Under the pieces are notes generated by a model that made no database searches, was not told the origin of the DNA, and saw nothing but the letters and a program-made list of their open reading frames with translations. Made by a program: the position numbers and the translations under genes. 64,000 nt of DNA. It comes from Bacteroidota bacterium (GTDB lineage Bacteria; Bacteroidota; Bacteroidia; UKL13-3). Shown piece after piece: positions 38,568-48,585 of this stretch; within the stretch, counting starts at the first letter, position 1; the number at the start of each line of letters is the position of its first letter. The stretch covers positions 1-64,000 of the forward strand of contig CANGVA010000009.1 of assembly GCA_947457395.1 (NCBI GenBank), given 5' to 3'.

Positions 38568-41105
38568 TTAGTACTCAATATCCATACCACCAACTTGTCC
38601 ATCACCACGGTTTGACCGTTTGCGTTTAAACAGTGAAACATCCATCTCCCCAAAGCGGATGCTTACCGTTAGTCGCACAAATCTGATTTCTCGTCTCCGG
38701 CTAATATCCTGAAGCAGAAACTCACTTTCAAAGAATGTACCGAATCTGCGTGTGTTGAATATATCATTTACCATCAGGTTCACCGTAATAAATTTCATAA
38801 TTTCTTTGTTCAGTGAAACATCAACACTATATTGATCAAGCGTTGTCCCTTGCGGAATTATACGTGGCGCTTCATAATTTCCGTTTAACTGTATGGTATA
38901 ATTTTGGGGAAGTTTATATGAGGCTATACCTTTGGTATTCCAGCTGAAACCCTGATTTTGTATCGTGTTATTTTCTGAAGCGGCATTGATAATGGTATAG
39001 AAAAAATTCCCATTGATACTTACATCTAATTTCTTTTGAAAAAAGCTAAAACGCACATTGTTCTCCATACCATAATTATACTGTGTTTTGCCATTGATAA
39101 AAGTATTAACAAGCACATTTCCGCTTGTATCAGATGCAAGCGGGAATGCAAAATTGGTAATTGGATTTTCAGTGGCTTTCATATAAACCGATGTAAAGAA
39201 GCTGTGTGTTGGCATGATGGTGTTATAATTAAACTCCACCGTATTGATAAACTCGGGTGCCAGGTTTGGATTGCCTATTCTGTAATTTAATTTATCGGCA
39301 AACATAATGAAAGGCATTGATTGCATAAATCCGGGTCTATTTATTTTACGAGTAAAGTTTAATTGAAACTCATGCAGGGCTGTTGTTCTGTTTTTGCCAT
39401 CTAGTTGTATGGCTTGGCCTCCGAATTTTTTACTTAGAAAGAGGCTTGGAAAAAAGGACTGGTGAAGATTGCCTAAGCTATCGGGGTAATAAAACTCAAA
39501 GCTTTGGTTTTTATTTACTAGTTCTCCTTTAAATCGTATCTGCTCAAACCTTAATCCCAGCTGATAACCAATACCCCATAGCATGCTGCTGTATGTTGCG
39601 TATGCTGCATTCACCATATCGGTAATGCGGAAGTCATTTGTCAATGCTGTATCAGCTATAAAGTTCGAGGTATTAGCTGGATCTCTGTAAAATACATCCA
39701 GTTTTGAACGGTCGGTTCTTAGATTGCTGCGTATGCCAAATTCCCATTTGGCAGAGTCAGTTACTGGATGTACATAGTCTAATTGAAATGTATAATTATC
39801 ACTGTTTCCTGACCCATTGTTTTTTTGGTATTCTTCACCCGGAGGAAGCAGCTGGTTGTTTTTATCGTAATTAAATGTGGAGAAATTGCTAAGATTATTT
39901 CGCTCACTCCTGCTGTAAGTAATATCTGAGGTTAGTTCACGACCAATACGCGGAAAAGTTTTACGAAACTGAACTTGTGAGGTATAGTTTCTCCATGCAT
40001 TGTTTTGTCGGTTGATGCGGTCTCCGTATGAAACAAGTTCTTTCAATGAATCTAGCTCATCGAAATGCTGTTTATCAATTATTTCATAAGAACCTGACAT
40101 TAATCCCTGAGACATTGTTATTGTAGCACGGTTAGAAATATTATAATCAATTGCCAGTCTTCCGTTTTGCATCATGCTGGTTGCATCGTTTTCGTTATTC
40201 TGTTTAAAAGAGCTGGTTTCAGTGTTATTCCTAAGTTTAGTGCGATTGGTATAACCCTTAGCCACATTAACGGATCGGTTTATATTGTACATTAGGCTTA
40301 GGTTAAATCTCCCTTCTTTTATGTTAAGATTGACCATTGCATTTTGTCGGGAAGGGATTCCAGCGCCTATTGTTACCATGCCGTTGTATCCGGGTTTGTT
40401 ATTTTTTTTCAGTACTATATTGATGATACCACCAGAAGTAGATGCATCAAATTTGGCTGACGGATTTGTTATGATTTCCACCCGATCAATCTGATCTGCC
40501 GGGATCTGTTCAAGCGTTAGCAGGGTGGGGCGGCCATCTACAAAAATGGTAGGAGAGGAGTTACGCATATTTACATTTCCATCTGCATCAACTGTTAATC
40601 CCGGAACATTTTTCATTACATCCAGCCCGGAACCACCTCGGGTTGAAATGTCCTTATCAACGTTGTATATCCTACGATCAATCGTCATTACAACGCTGCT
40701 TTTTTCTGCCTCAATTGTTACTTCATTCAGCGCTCTTGTATCCGGCTCAATAGCAATATTGCCGAGGTCTTGTTCCAGCGTTCCGGGAGTAACCATAACC
40801 GGTTTGAAAAGTGTTTTATATCCAATGAACTGAATACGTAATCTGTAGCGGCCCATGGGTATTTTCTCAAGCATAAAATCACCGTTGCTGCGAGTAAGGC
40901 AGCCGTTAATTACTGTATCTTTCTGGGCACCCAATAATGTAACCGTACAAAACTCAATGGGAGATTTTTTTCCTGTTTCAACTATTTTACCGTAAATTTT
41001 TCCTATGGCAGGGATGCGCTGTCCACCCATGCCCGGTCTGCCTTGAGAAAAGTTTATCAGTGGGAATAGGAGGAGCACAAATACAACAAATACCTTTTTA
41101 AACAT
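38568..41105 (-). CDS. TonB-dependent receptor-like outer-membrane beta-barrel protein
   Basis: Signal peptide, CarboxypepD_reg-like N-domain (GKIYGKIVETGKKSPIEFCTVTLLG), plug-like DVMKNVPGLTVDADGNVNMRNSSPTIFVDGRPTLLTLEQIPADQIDRVEIITNPSAKFDASTSGGIINIVLKK, long barrel. Confidence 0.9.
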   Translation of the reverse strand: MFKKVFVVFVLLLFPLINFSQGRPGMGGQRIPAIGKIYGKIVETGKKSPIEFCTVTLLGAQKDTVINGCLTRSNGDFMLEKIPMGRYRLRIQFIGYKTLFKPVMVTPGTLEQDLGNIAIEPDTRALNEVTIEAEKSSVVMTIDRRIYNVDKDISTRGGSGLDVMKNVPGLTVDADGNVNMRNSSPTIFVDGRPTLLTLEQIPADQIDRVEIITNPSAKFDASTSGGIINIVLKKNNKPGYNGMVTIGAGIPSRQNAMVNLNIKEGRFNLSLMYNINRSVNVAKGYTNRTKLRNNTETSSFKQNNENDATSMMQNGRLAIDYNISNRATITMSQGLMSGSYEIIDKQHFDELDSLKELVSYGDRINRQNNAWRNYTSQVQFRKTFPRIGRELTSDITYSRSERNNLSNFSTFNYDKNNQLLPPGEEYQKNNGSGNSDNYTFQLDYVHPVTDSAKWEFGIRSNLRTDRSKLDVFYRDPANTSNFIADTALTNDFRITDMVNAAYATYSSMLWGIGYQLGLRFEQIRFKGELVNKNQSFEFYYPDSLGNLHQSFFPSLFLSKKFGGQAIQLDGKNRTTALHEFQLNFTRKINRPGFMQSMPFIMFADKLNYRIGNPNLAPEFINTVEFNYNTIMPTHSFFTSVYMKATENPITNFAFPLASDTSGNVLVNTFINGKTQYNYGMENNVRFSFFQKKLDVSINGNFFYTIINAASENNTIQNQGFSWNTKGIASYKLPQNYTIQLNGNYEAPRIIPQGTTLDQYSVDVSLNKEIMKFITVNLMVNDIFNTRRFGTFFESEFLLQDISRRREIRFVRLTVSIRFGEMDVSLFKRKRSNRGDGQVGGMDIEY

Positions 41106-41169
41106 GAGTAGATAATGCGGGAAAGTTACGGGTTTTTAAAATATATAGACGATAGGAGGGCAATTTGGT

Positions 41170-41679
41170 TTATAGTGTGTTGTATGTGAGAGATTCAATC
41201 AGCTGATGGTGTAGTGGATAAGTTTTGCAAAGTTGCGCACGATCAGCCAATTCAAAATCTGCAAAATCAAAACCGGGTGCCACTGTGCAACCAGACAAAC
41301 TAAAACCTCCTTTTACTTCACAGCGAGATCCAAACCAGTTGCCAGCTTTTATTACGCATTGAAACGTTTCACCAGCATCCAAATCTTTTCCCAACTTGTG
41401 TTTTTTTAAAGTGCCATCAGGTTCAATCTCATAAATGGTTAAGGTGTTGCCATCATAAAAATGCCACATTTCATCGGAAGCGATGCGATGAAATGCACTA
41501 AACTGGCCATATTCAAGCAAAAAATATATACCTGTTGATGCGTTTCGGCTGCCTTTAAAATCAATGCCTAAAACCTGTGTGGGCAGCACCAATTCGCTTC
41601 TGTAGGTTTCGTGAAATGAGCCGCCTTCAACGTGTCTGTTTAGGTTTAGTTTTTCAATATAATACTCAGCAGTTCGCAT
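41170..41679 (-). CDS. DUF985-like cupin protein
   Basis: LNLNRHVEGGSFHETYRS, STGIYFLLEYGQFSAFHRIASDEMWHFYDG, VAPGFDFADFELADR. Confidence 0.88.
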   Translation of the reverse strand: MRTAEYYIEKLNLNRHVEGGSFHETYRSELVLPTQVLGIDFKGSRNASTGIYFLLEYGQFSAFHRIASDEMWHFYDGNTLTIYEIEPDGTLKKHKLGKDLDAGETFQCVIKAGNWFGSRCEVKGGFSLSGCTVAPGFDFADFELADRAQLCKTYPLHHQLIESLTYNTL

Positions 41680-42044
41680 TAATGTTTGTGATCAGGTCCA
41701 AACACATTCAGTTTATGACCCAAATGGTGGGCAAATTCTCTTATTTCCTCTGCAACCTCTTTATTATCTGTAGATCTGTCAAAAGTATCGGCCAGCGTGG
41801 CAATGGTTTGAAACAGAAACAAATTCATTTCCTCTACATTCATTTCCTTGGTCCATAAATCAATTCTTAAAGCATTTTGCTGCAATCCATCCCATAAGGA
41901 AAGAATCATGGCTTTGGCTTCCTGCTTGCCTTCAATATCTGCATCATCAGCTTCCCACTGAATAGACACGGGCAGGTTCTCCTTATCCAGGTTTACATCA
42001 AATTTGATTTGTGAGGTCTTTGTGATTTCGTTTGTGTTGCTCAT
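41679..42044 (-). CDS. gldC: Gliding motility protein GldC-like
   Basis: IKFDVNLDKENLPVSIQWEADDADIEGKQEAKAMILSLWDGLQQNALRIDLWTKEMNVEEMNLFLFQTIATLADTFDRST. Confidence 0.85.
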   Translation of the reverse strand: MSNTNEITKTSQIKFDVNLDKENLPVSIQWEADDADIEGKQEAKAMILSLWDGLQQNALRIDLWTKEMNVEEMNLFLFQTIATLADTFDRSTDNKEVAEEIREFAHHLGHKLNVFGPDHKH

Positions 42045-42102
42045 TGTATTTTTAGTTGTAATGAATATTTAAAGCCTGCTATGAAATTAGCTGGCAAAAG
42101 TA

Positions 42103-42438
42103 TCAATCGCTATCTAAATGCGATTGTAAATCGGTTAAAAACTTTTTAACAGCACTCAGGCGATTTACAAGCAAAGTGGTTTCACCGGCTTTTTTATCAT
42201 TCTTCAGTGCTTCTCTTGCGCCCTTTAATGTGTAACCTTTTGTTTTAACGTAGTAATGAATAAGTTTAAGGGTTTCAATGTCTGATATATGATACTTTCG
42301 GCTTCCGCCAGGAGTTTTAGCGGGTTTAAAAAAGGCTTTAAACTCTTTTTCCCAAAAGCGAAGCAGTGAGGCAGATTCTCCTAGTATTTCGGCAACCTCA
42401 CCAATGTTATAATATTTTTTTTCAATCTCGTCAGACAT
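42103..42438 (-). CDS. MerR-family transcriptional regulator
   Basis: KYYNIGEVAEILGESASLLRFWEKEFKAFFKPAKTPGGSRKYHISDIETLKLIHYYVKTKGYTLKGAREAL. Confidence 0.92.
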   Translation of the reverse strand: MSDEIEKKYYNIGEVAEILGESASLLRFWEKEFKAFFKPAKTPGGSRKYHISDIETLKLIHYYVKTKGYTLKGAREALKNDKKAGETTLLVNRLSAVKKFLTDLQSHLDSD

Positions 42439-42472
42439 CCGCCTCTAGCGTCTCTTTTAGATTCAATAAAAA

Positions 42473-43444
42473 TTAGTCGAAAGATTGTGTTGGTCTTTCA
42501 GCCATTTCGCGCATTGCGGAGTACTCACTCTCAGAAAGATCATTGAAGAAGTAATTTATCGGATTTATCTTTTTTCCGTTTTTTATCACTTCATAATGCA
42601 AATGTGGTGCAGATGAAAGTCCGGTATTGCCAACATAACCAATAAGCTGCCCGCGCTTTATTTTCTGCCCGGGTTTTACTTTAACCCTGTGTAAGTGCCC
42701 GTATAAGGTTCGGTAGCCAAATCCATGATCAATGACCACATGATTGCCATAACCAGCCATCCCATCTTCCGGATTAACAACTCGGCCATTGCCGGTTGCA
42801 TAAATGGGCGTGCCAGTTGGTGCAGTAAAATCAATGCCCGTGTGCATTTTATAGGTCTTATAAATTGGGTGCACACGGTAGCCGAAACCTGATGCCATGC
42901 GCCTTAAATCTTTATTGGATATGGGTTGTATGGCAGGTATGGCAGCCAAGAAATCACTCTTCTTTTCTGCCAGTTTAGCCAGCTCATCAAACGATTTGCT
43001 CTGAATGTATAATTGTTTGGATAATTGATCCACACGTTTGTGCAGTGCTATTAATTCATCTGAATTTGTATACCCTTTAAGCTCTGAATATTTTTCAACC
43101 CCACCGTAGCCACCTTTACGAATATTGGCAGAAATAGGATCGGCCTCAAAAATTGCTCTATAGATAGAGGCATCCCTGTCCTGCAGTTCACTCAACACAC
43201 CACCTAATTTGTCTACTTTTTTGTTTAATATTTCACTTTGCTCTTTATATAGCGCAATTTCCCGCTTTAGCATTTTTTCTTTAGGCGAATCGATATAGTT
43301 GTAAGCCACGATGAGCAGAATAGCACCTGCAACAATAGAAGCCGATAAAAAACCGAATACACGAATAACCAATCCACGCACGTTGGTGGTAACTTTCTCA
43401 AAGTCTAAGCTATGTGGATTATAAAAGTATTTTATTTTTGCCAT
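42473..43444 (-). CDS. M23-family (LytM-type) peptidase
   Basis: KMHTGIDFTAPTGTPIYATGNGRV, GNHVVIDHGFGYRTLYGHL, SSAPHLHYEVIKNGKKINPINYFF; start moved to MAKIKYFYNPHSLDFEKV at 43444. Confidence 0.93.
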   Translation of the reverse strand: MAKIKYFYNPHSLDFEKVTTNVRGLVIRVFGFLSASIVAGAILLIVAYNYIDSPKEKMLKREIALYKEQSEILNKKVDKLGGVLSELQDRDASIYRAIFEADPISANIRKGGYGGVEKYSELKGYTNSDELIALHKRVDQLSKQLYIQSKSFDELAKLAEKKSDFLAAIPAIQPISNKDLRRMASGFGYRVHPIYKTYKMHTGIDFTAPTGTPIYATGNGRVVNPEDGMAGYGNHVVIDHGFGYRTLYGHLHRVKVKPGQKIKRGQLIGYVGNTGLSSAPHLHYEVIKNGKKINPINYFFNDLSESEYSAMREMAERPTQSFD

Positions 43445-43571
43445 CTGTTTCCTCTCGTATGATGTTTTTATAAACAAAAACTTCGGGCATTGCTTTTTAA
43501 GGCAAGAGGCGAAAGTAAGTATTAAAAAAGTGGTTACAAAATGTATAATTAAATAACTGATAATCAAATAA

Positions 43572-46181
43572 ATGACCAGCTCCGAAATCAGACAAAAATT
43601 TCTTGATTTTTTTGCATCCAAAGGGCATCAGATAGTGCCTTCTGCCCCGATTGTAGTAAAAAATGACCCTACCCTGATGTTCACCAATGCGGGTATGAAT
43701 CAGTTTAAAGATTGGTTTTTAGGAAATGAAACTCCACAATACAGGCGCGTGGCTGATACACAAAAGTGTTTGCGTGTGAGTGGTAAGCATAATGATCTTG
43801 AAGAGGTAGGTGTAGATACTTATCATCACACCATGTTTGAAATGCTTGGCAACTGGAGTTTTGGTGATTATTTTAAAAAAGAAGCCATTGAGTGGGCATG
43901 GGAATTGCTAACCTCAGTTTATAAATTGGATACGGATCGTTTATATGTAACTTATTTTGAAGGTGATGAAAAAGAAGGCCTCTCACCAGATACCGATGCA
44001 TTGAATGAATGGAAAAAATGGATAGCAGCGGAAAGAATTTTAAAAGGTAATAAAAAAGATAATTTTTGGGAAATGGGAGATACCGGCCCTTGCGGTCCCT
44101 GCTCAGAAATTCATATTGACCTGCGACCTGATGCTGAAAGAAAAAAAGTTGATGGAAGCACGCTGGTTAATAATGATCATCCGCAGTTAATTGAAATATG
44201 GAACAACGTGTTTATGGAATTTAACCGCAAGGCCGATGGCTCTTTGGAAAAATTGCCAGCGCAACACGTAGACACCGGTATGGGTTTTGAACGTTTGGTG
44301 CGTGCCATTGAAGGTAAATCATCCAACTATGATACCGATGTGTTTGTGCCTACCATAGAGTTTATAGAAAAACACTCCGGCATTACCTACACATTTGCTG
44401 ATACCAAGCAGGATATTGCCATGCGTGTATTGGCTGATCATATACGTGCCATTTGCTTTACCATTGCCGATGGGCAATTGCCAAGTAATAATGGTGCAGG
44501 TTATGTAATACGCAGGATATTGCGCAGAGCAGTGCGTTACCAATACCAGTTTTTAAACTTGAAAGAACCCTTTTTATGCAAGCTGGCTGAGTTGATTGCC
44601 GATGGTTTTAAACATGTATTTCCTGAACTATACGCACAAAAAGACTTTGTGGTAAAGGTAATTAGGGAAGAAGAGATGAGTTTTTTGAAAACCATTAGTA
44701 ATGGTATGAATATTTTAAATGCAAAGTTTAGCTCACCAAATAAAATAATCAATGGAGCTGATGCATTTGAGTTGTCAGATACGTATGGGTTTCCGCTTGA
44801 CCTTACACAGTTAATTTCGCGTGAGAATGGTTTTGAAGTGGATGTAAAAGGATATGAAGTTGCATTACTGGCGCAAAAAGAACGCAGCCGCAAGGCAACT
44901 GAGTTAACTACAGAGGATTGGGTATTGATTGGTGAGGAAAATCCAACTCAATTTCTGGGCTATGAGCAAACGGAAGCGGCAGTAAACATCATTAAATACC
45001 GCAAAGTAAAAGCCAAAGGAAAAGAAAGTTATCAGTTGGTATTTAACCAAACGCCTTTTTATCCTGAAGGTGGCGGACAGGTGGGAGATACCGGATACAT
45101 TAGCAATGCGAATGAGAAGATATTGATTACAGATACTAAAAAGGAAAACAACCTGATTATACATTTTACCGAGCGTTTACCAGAGAATGTTGAGGCAGTT
45201 TTTACTGCATCAGTTGATGAACAAAAACGTACATTAACAGAAAATAACCACAGTGCTACACATTTGCTGCATGCAGCCTTGCGCAAAGTACTTGGTGAAC
45301 ATGTACAACAAAAAGGTTCGCTGGTTAATGATGCCTACCTGCGTTTTGATTTCTCGCATTTTGCTGCCATGTCCGCAGACGAAATAGTTGCAGTAGAAAA
45401 ATTGGTGAATGAAAAAATCAGACAAAACATCGTACTGGATGAACGCAGAAATGTGCCAATTGCGGAAGCCCAAACCATGGGAGCCATGATGTTGTTTGGT
45501 GAAAAGTATGGCGAAAGTGTAAGGGTTATCACTTTTGATGAGCGCTACTCTCGTGAGCTTTGCGGAGGCACACATGTTAAAGCAACCGGACAGATAGGAT
45601 ATTTTAAAATTGTAACTGAAGTTGCTGTTGCAGCGGGTGTAAGACGTATTGAAGCCATAACAGCAATTGCGGTAGAAGAGCTGGTAAATAAACAATGGAG
45701 CACACTTAATGAGATAAAGGAATTACTAAAGGCAAAGGATGTAATAAAATCGGTAGAAGCACTGGTTCAGGAGAAGGTTGATTTGCAAAAGAAACTAGAG
45801 GGTTTTGAAAATGAGAAAACCAATTTCATTAAACAACAAATAAAGCCTGCTATAAAATCTATTAATGGAATTAATGTGCTGGTGTCTGAGGTAGAGATAC
45901 CCAACACGGATCAATTAAAAAATCTTTCGTTTCAGTTGCGCAATGAAACAGAGAATCTGTTTTGTGTATTAGGTTGCATGCTTCATGGCAAACCCATGTT
46001 AAGTATTATTATTTCTGATAACCTGGTGGCTGAGAAAAAATTGCATGCAGGCAATATTGTAAAAGAATTGGCCAAGGAAATACAAGGTGGTGGCGGTGGA
46101 CAGCCATTTTATGCAACAGCAGGCGGTAATAGGGCAGATGGGTTAAAGGCAGCCTTGCAAAAAGCATATACGTTGATTTAA
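43572..46181 (+). CDS. alaS: Alanyl-tRNA synthetase
   Basis: SEIRQKFLDFFASKGHQIVPSAPIV, MFTNAGMNQFKDWFLG, HHTMFEMLGNWSFGDYF, SATHLLHAALRKVLG, CGGTHVKATGQIG. Confidence 0.98.
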   Translation: MTSSEIRQKFLDFFASKGHQIVPSAPIVVKNDPTLMFTNAGMNQFKDWFLGNETPQYRRVADTQKCLRVSGKHNDLEEVGVDTYHHTMFEMLGNWSFGDYFKKEAIEWAWELLTSVYKLDTDRLYVTYFEGDEKEGLSPDTDALNEWKKWIAAERILKGNKKDNFWEMGDTGPCGPCSEIHIDLRPDAERKKVDGSTLVNNDHPQLIEIWNNVFMEFNRKADGSLEKLPAQHVDTGMGFERLVRAIEGKSSNYDTDVFVPTIEFIEKHSGITYTFADTKQDIAMRVLADHIRAICFTIADGQLPSNNGAGYVIRRILRRAVRYQYQFLNLKEPFLCKLAELIADGFKHVFPELYAQKDFVVKVIREEEMSFLKTISNGMNILNAKFSSPNKIINGADAFELSDTYGFPLDLTQLISRENGFEVDVKGYEVALLAQKERSRKATELTTEDWVLIGEENPTQFLGYEQTEAAVNIIKYRKVKAKGKESYQLVFNQTPFYPEGGGQVGDTGYISNANEKILITDTKKENNLIIHFTERLPENVEAVFTASVDEQKRTLTENNHSATHLLHAALRKVLGEHVQQKGSLVNDAYLRFDFSHFAAMSADEIVAVEKLVNEKIRQNIVLDERRNVPIAEAQTMGAMMLFGEKYGESVRVITFDERYSRELCGGTHVKATGQIGYFKIVTEVAVAAGVRRIEAITAIAVEELVNKQWSTLNEIKELLKAKDVIKSVEALVQEKVDLQKKLEGFENEKTNFIKQQIKPAIKSINGINVLVSEVEIPNTDQLKNLSFQLRNETENLFCVLGCMLHGKPMLSIIISDNLVAEKKLHAGNIVKELAKEIQGGGGGQPFYATAGGNRADGLKAALQKAYTLI

Positions 46182-46189
46182 AATAAAAA

Positions 46190-46216
46190 CAGCCGTTAAA
46201 TTTTGTTTAACGGCTG
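46190..46216 (-). terminator. Hairpin terminator between convergent alaS and yebC
   Basis: CAGCCGTTAAA-ttttg-TTTAACGGCTG, perfect 11-bp stem; on the reverse strand followed by GTTTTTATTTT. May act in both directions. Confidence 0.8.
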
Positions 46217-46243
46217 CGGGATAACTTATTCTTTACTTAGCGT

Positions 46244-46954
46244 TTACTTCATGTTGTGCCACACATTGGTCACATCATCGTCTTCCTCAATCACCTCCAT
46301 AAGTTTATTTACTTCTTCTTCCTGTACTTCTGTGAGCTCAACGTAGGTTGTAGGTACGCGCTGCAATTCAGCATTGGTAATTTCAATCTTACGATCTTCC
46401 AGCGCTTTTTGCATGGCACCAAACTCAGTAAAAGGAACCTGAATAATCAAATTACCTTCCCCATCATCTTCCATTTCTTCCATTCCAAAATCTATTAACT
46501 CCAGTTCCAATTCTTCCAGGTTTAAATTGGCTTTGGGTATTCTAAAAACACCTTTGCGCTCAAACAGAAAATCAAGAGATCCGGACACCACCATCTGTCC
46601 ACCTTTTTTATTAAAGTAGCTGCGCAGGTTTGCTACTGTTCTGGTTGGGTTATCGGTAGCGGTTTCAATAATCAATGCTACTCCATGCAGCGCTTTGCCT
46701 TCATAGGCAATTTCTTCAAAGTCTTTGTCCTGCTTGCTATTTGCACGTTGGATGGCACCCTCAATATTGGCCTTGGGCATATTGGCCGCCTTGGCGTTGG
46801 CAATAATGGCACGCAAGCGGGAGTTACCCTCCGGATCTGGTCCACCGGCCTTCACTGCAATGGCAATTTCTTTCCCAAATTTGGTGAATGCCTGACTCAT
46901 TTTATTGTATCGGGCAAACATCTTGTGCTTACGCTTTTCAAATATCCTTCCCAT
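46244..46954 (-). CDS. yebC: YebC/PmpR-family DNA-binding/translation regulatory protein
   Basis: MGRIFEKRKHKMFARYNKMSQAFTKFGKEIAIAVKAGGPDPEGNSRLRAIIANAKAANMPKANIEGAIQRA, YEGKALHGVALIIETATDNPTRTVANLRSYFNKKGG. Confidence 0.95.
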   Translation of the reverse strand: MGRIFEKRKHKMFARYNKMSQAFTKFGKEIAIAVKAGGPDPEGNSRLRAIIANAKAANMPKANIEGAIQRANSKQDKDFEEIAYEGKALHGVALIIETATDNPTRTVANLRSYFNKKGGQMVVSGSLDFLFERKGVFRIPKANLNLEELELELIDFGMEEMEDDGEGNLIIQVPFTEFGAMQKALEDRKIEITNAELQRVPTTYVELTEVQEEEVNKLMEVIEEDDDVTNVWHNMK

Positions 46955-47034
46955 GTTTAGAATGTTGGTTTTTTATTGCTACCCAATTTAGGAGCATTTA
47001 CTTTATTAATTTCAAATACTGTTCTTCAAACCAA

Positions 47035-47829
47035 TTACCACTTTCCGTCACCATCCAGTATATTTCCTAAGCCGCCCAGAATACTGCCTTCCTCTTTGCG
47101 CGCATAAGTTCCGTAGGCCATGATTCTGCCAGCTAGCCGGCTGATAGGTAAGGATTGTATCCAAACTTTACCTGGGCCTGATAGCGTTGCAAAAAATACG
47201 CCTTCGCCTCCAAACAGGGTATTTTTAATGCCACCTACAAATTGAATATCATAATTTACCTCTTTAGTAAATGCTACTACACAGCCCGTATCAATCTTTA
47301 ACAATTCTCCGGGTTGCAGGGTACGTTCAATTACGTGGCCACCTGAATGCACAAATGCCAAACCATCACCTTCCAGCTTTTGCATAATAAAGCCTTCACC
47401 ACCAAATAATCCTGTACCCAGTTTGCGCTGAAATTCTATACCTACGCTAACTCCTTTTGCAGCGCACAAAAAAGAATCTTTCTGGCAAACAATTTTACCT
47501 CCCAGTTCATATAAATCCATTGGAATGATTTTGCCGGGATAAGGTGAAGCAAAACTCACCTGTTTTTTACCTTGTCCTATGTTTGTGTAAGCTGTCATGA
47601 ATAAATTTTCTCCGGTCAGCAGTCGTTTACCTGCGGAAAATAGTTTACCCAGAATACCACTTTGTTGTTGCGAGCCATCACCAAATAGCGTTTGCATGTC
47701 AACGCCATTATCCATCATCATAAAACTTCCGGGCTCTGCAATAACTGTTTCCTGAGGATCTAGTTCTATTTCTACACATTGCATTTCATTGCCTAAAATG
47801 CGATAGTCTATTTCGTGATTGGTTTTCAT
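47035..47829 (-). CDS. AIM24/TIGR00266-family protein
   Basis: DYRILGNEMQCVEIELDPQETVIAEPGSFMMMDNGVDMQT; GLFGGEGFIMQKLEGDGLAFVHSGGHVIERTLQPGE. Confidence 0.9.
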   Translation of the reverse strand: MKTNHEIDYRILGNEMQCVEIELDPQETVIAEPGSFMMMDNGVDMQTLFGDGSQQQSGILGKLFSAGKRLLTGENLFMTAYTNIGQGKKQVSFASPYPGKIIPMDLYELGGKIVCQKDSFLCAAKGVSVGIEFQRKLGTGLFGGEGFIMQKLEGDGLAFVHSGGHVIERTLQPGELLKIDTGCVVAFTKEVNYDIQFVGGIKNTLFGGEGVFFATLSGPGKVWIQSLPISRLAGRIMAYGTYARKEEGSILGGLGNILDGDGKW

Positions 47830-47907
47830 ACGTTACTTATAAGCTTGGCAAAAGTAATGTTTTGAAATTTGAGTTCAAAAAGACCACCGCTTTGTTATAT
47901 TCGTTGC

Positions 47908-48561
47908 ATGAAAACAGCTTTAATAGCAGGAGCTTCCGGATTAACAGGCAAGCAATGTCTATATCAATGTTTAGAAAGCAATGATTATTTTAAAGTAATT
48001 GTATTGGTGAGAAAGCAACTGCCGGTGAAACATGCCAAGCTTGAACAGGTAGTGGTTGATTATGACCGGCCTGAAACGCTTGCCATTGCTGCCGATGATG
48101 TATTCTGCTGCCTGGGAACAACAATAAAAAAGGCTGGTTCACAGGATGCATTCAGGAAAGTGGATTTTGTTTATCCGATGGAGTTAGCCAAACAAACGCT
48201 GGCAAAAGGTGCTACAGGATTTTTTCTGGTTAGTGCAATTGGAGCCAATAAGGATTCTTCAATTTTTTATAGCCGTGTAAAGGGCGAATTGGAAGAGACA
48301 CTTAGGCAGTTGCCATTTAAAACACTTTGTATAGTAAGGCCGTCTTTATTAATCGGGACACGTACAGAGTTTAGGTTAGGTGAGCGCATAGCACAGATTA
48401 TTTCAAAGCCACTGGGATTTTTATTCTTTGGCCCACTTAAACAATATAAGCCAGTAAAGGATACAGAGGTAGCCAACGCCTTGTTGCTCATTGCTAAAAA
48501 TAAAACATCCGGTACTACGATTGTAGATAATGCGATGATAATAGAAATGAGTGGACAATAA
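47908..48561 (+). CDS. NAD(P)-binding/atypical SDR oxidoreductase
   Basis: MKTALIAGASGLTGKQCLYQCL, DDVFCCLGTTIKKAGSQDAFRKVDFVYPMELAKQTL, RPSLLIGTRTEFRLGE. Start moved to ATG at 47908. Confidence 0.88.
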   Translation: MKTALIAGASGLTGKQCLYQCLESNDYFKVIVLVRKQLPVKHAKLEQVVVDYDRPETLAIAADDVFCCLGTTIKKAGSQDAFRKVDFVYPMELAKQTLAKGATGFFLVSAIGANKDSSIFYSRVKGELEETLRQLPFKTLCIVRPSLLIGTRTEFRLGERIAQIISKPLGFLFFGPLKQYKPVKDTEVANALLLIAKNKTSGTTIVDNAMIIEMSGQ

Positions 48562-48585
48562 AAGCAGATGCTTGAAACAGTTTCG

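Noticed and set aside
38808-38825. TGTTCAGTGAAACA near-palindrome
   Set aside because: Lacks the central CACGTG of parS and lies within a coding region; treated as coincidental.
45234-45695. 153-aa minus-strand ORF and neighbouring shorter ones
   Set aside because: Antisense to alaS; no start context or family motif.
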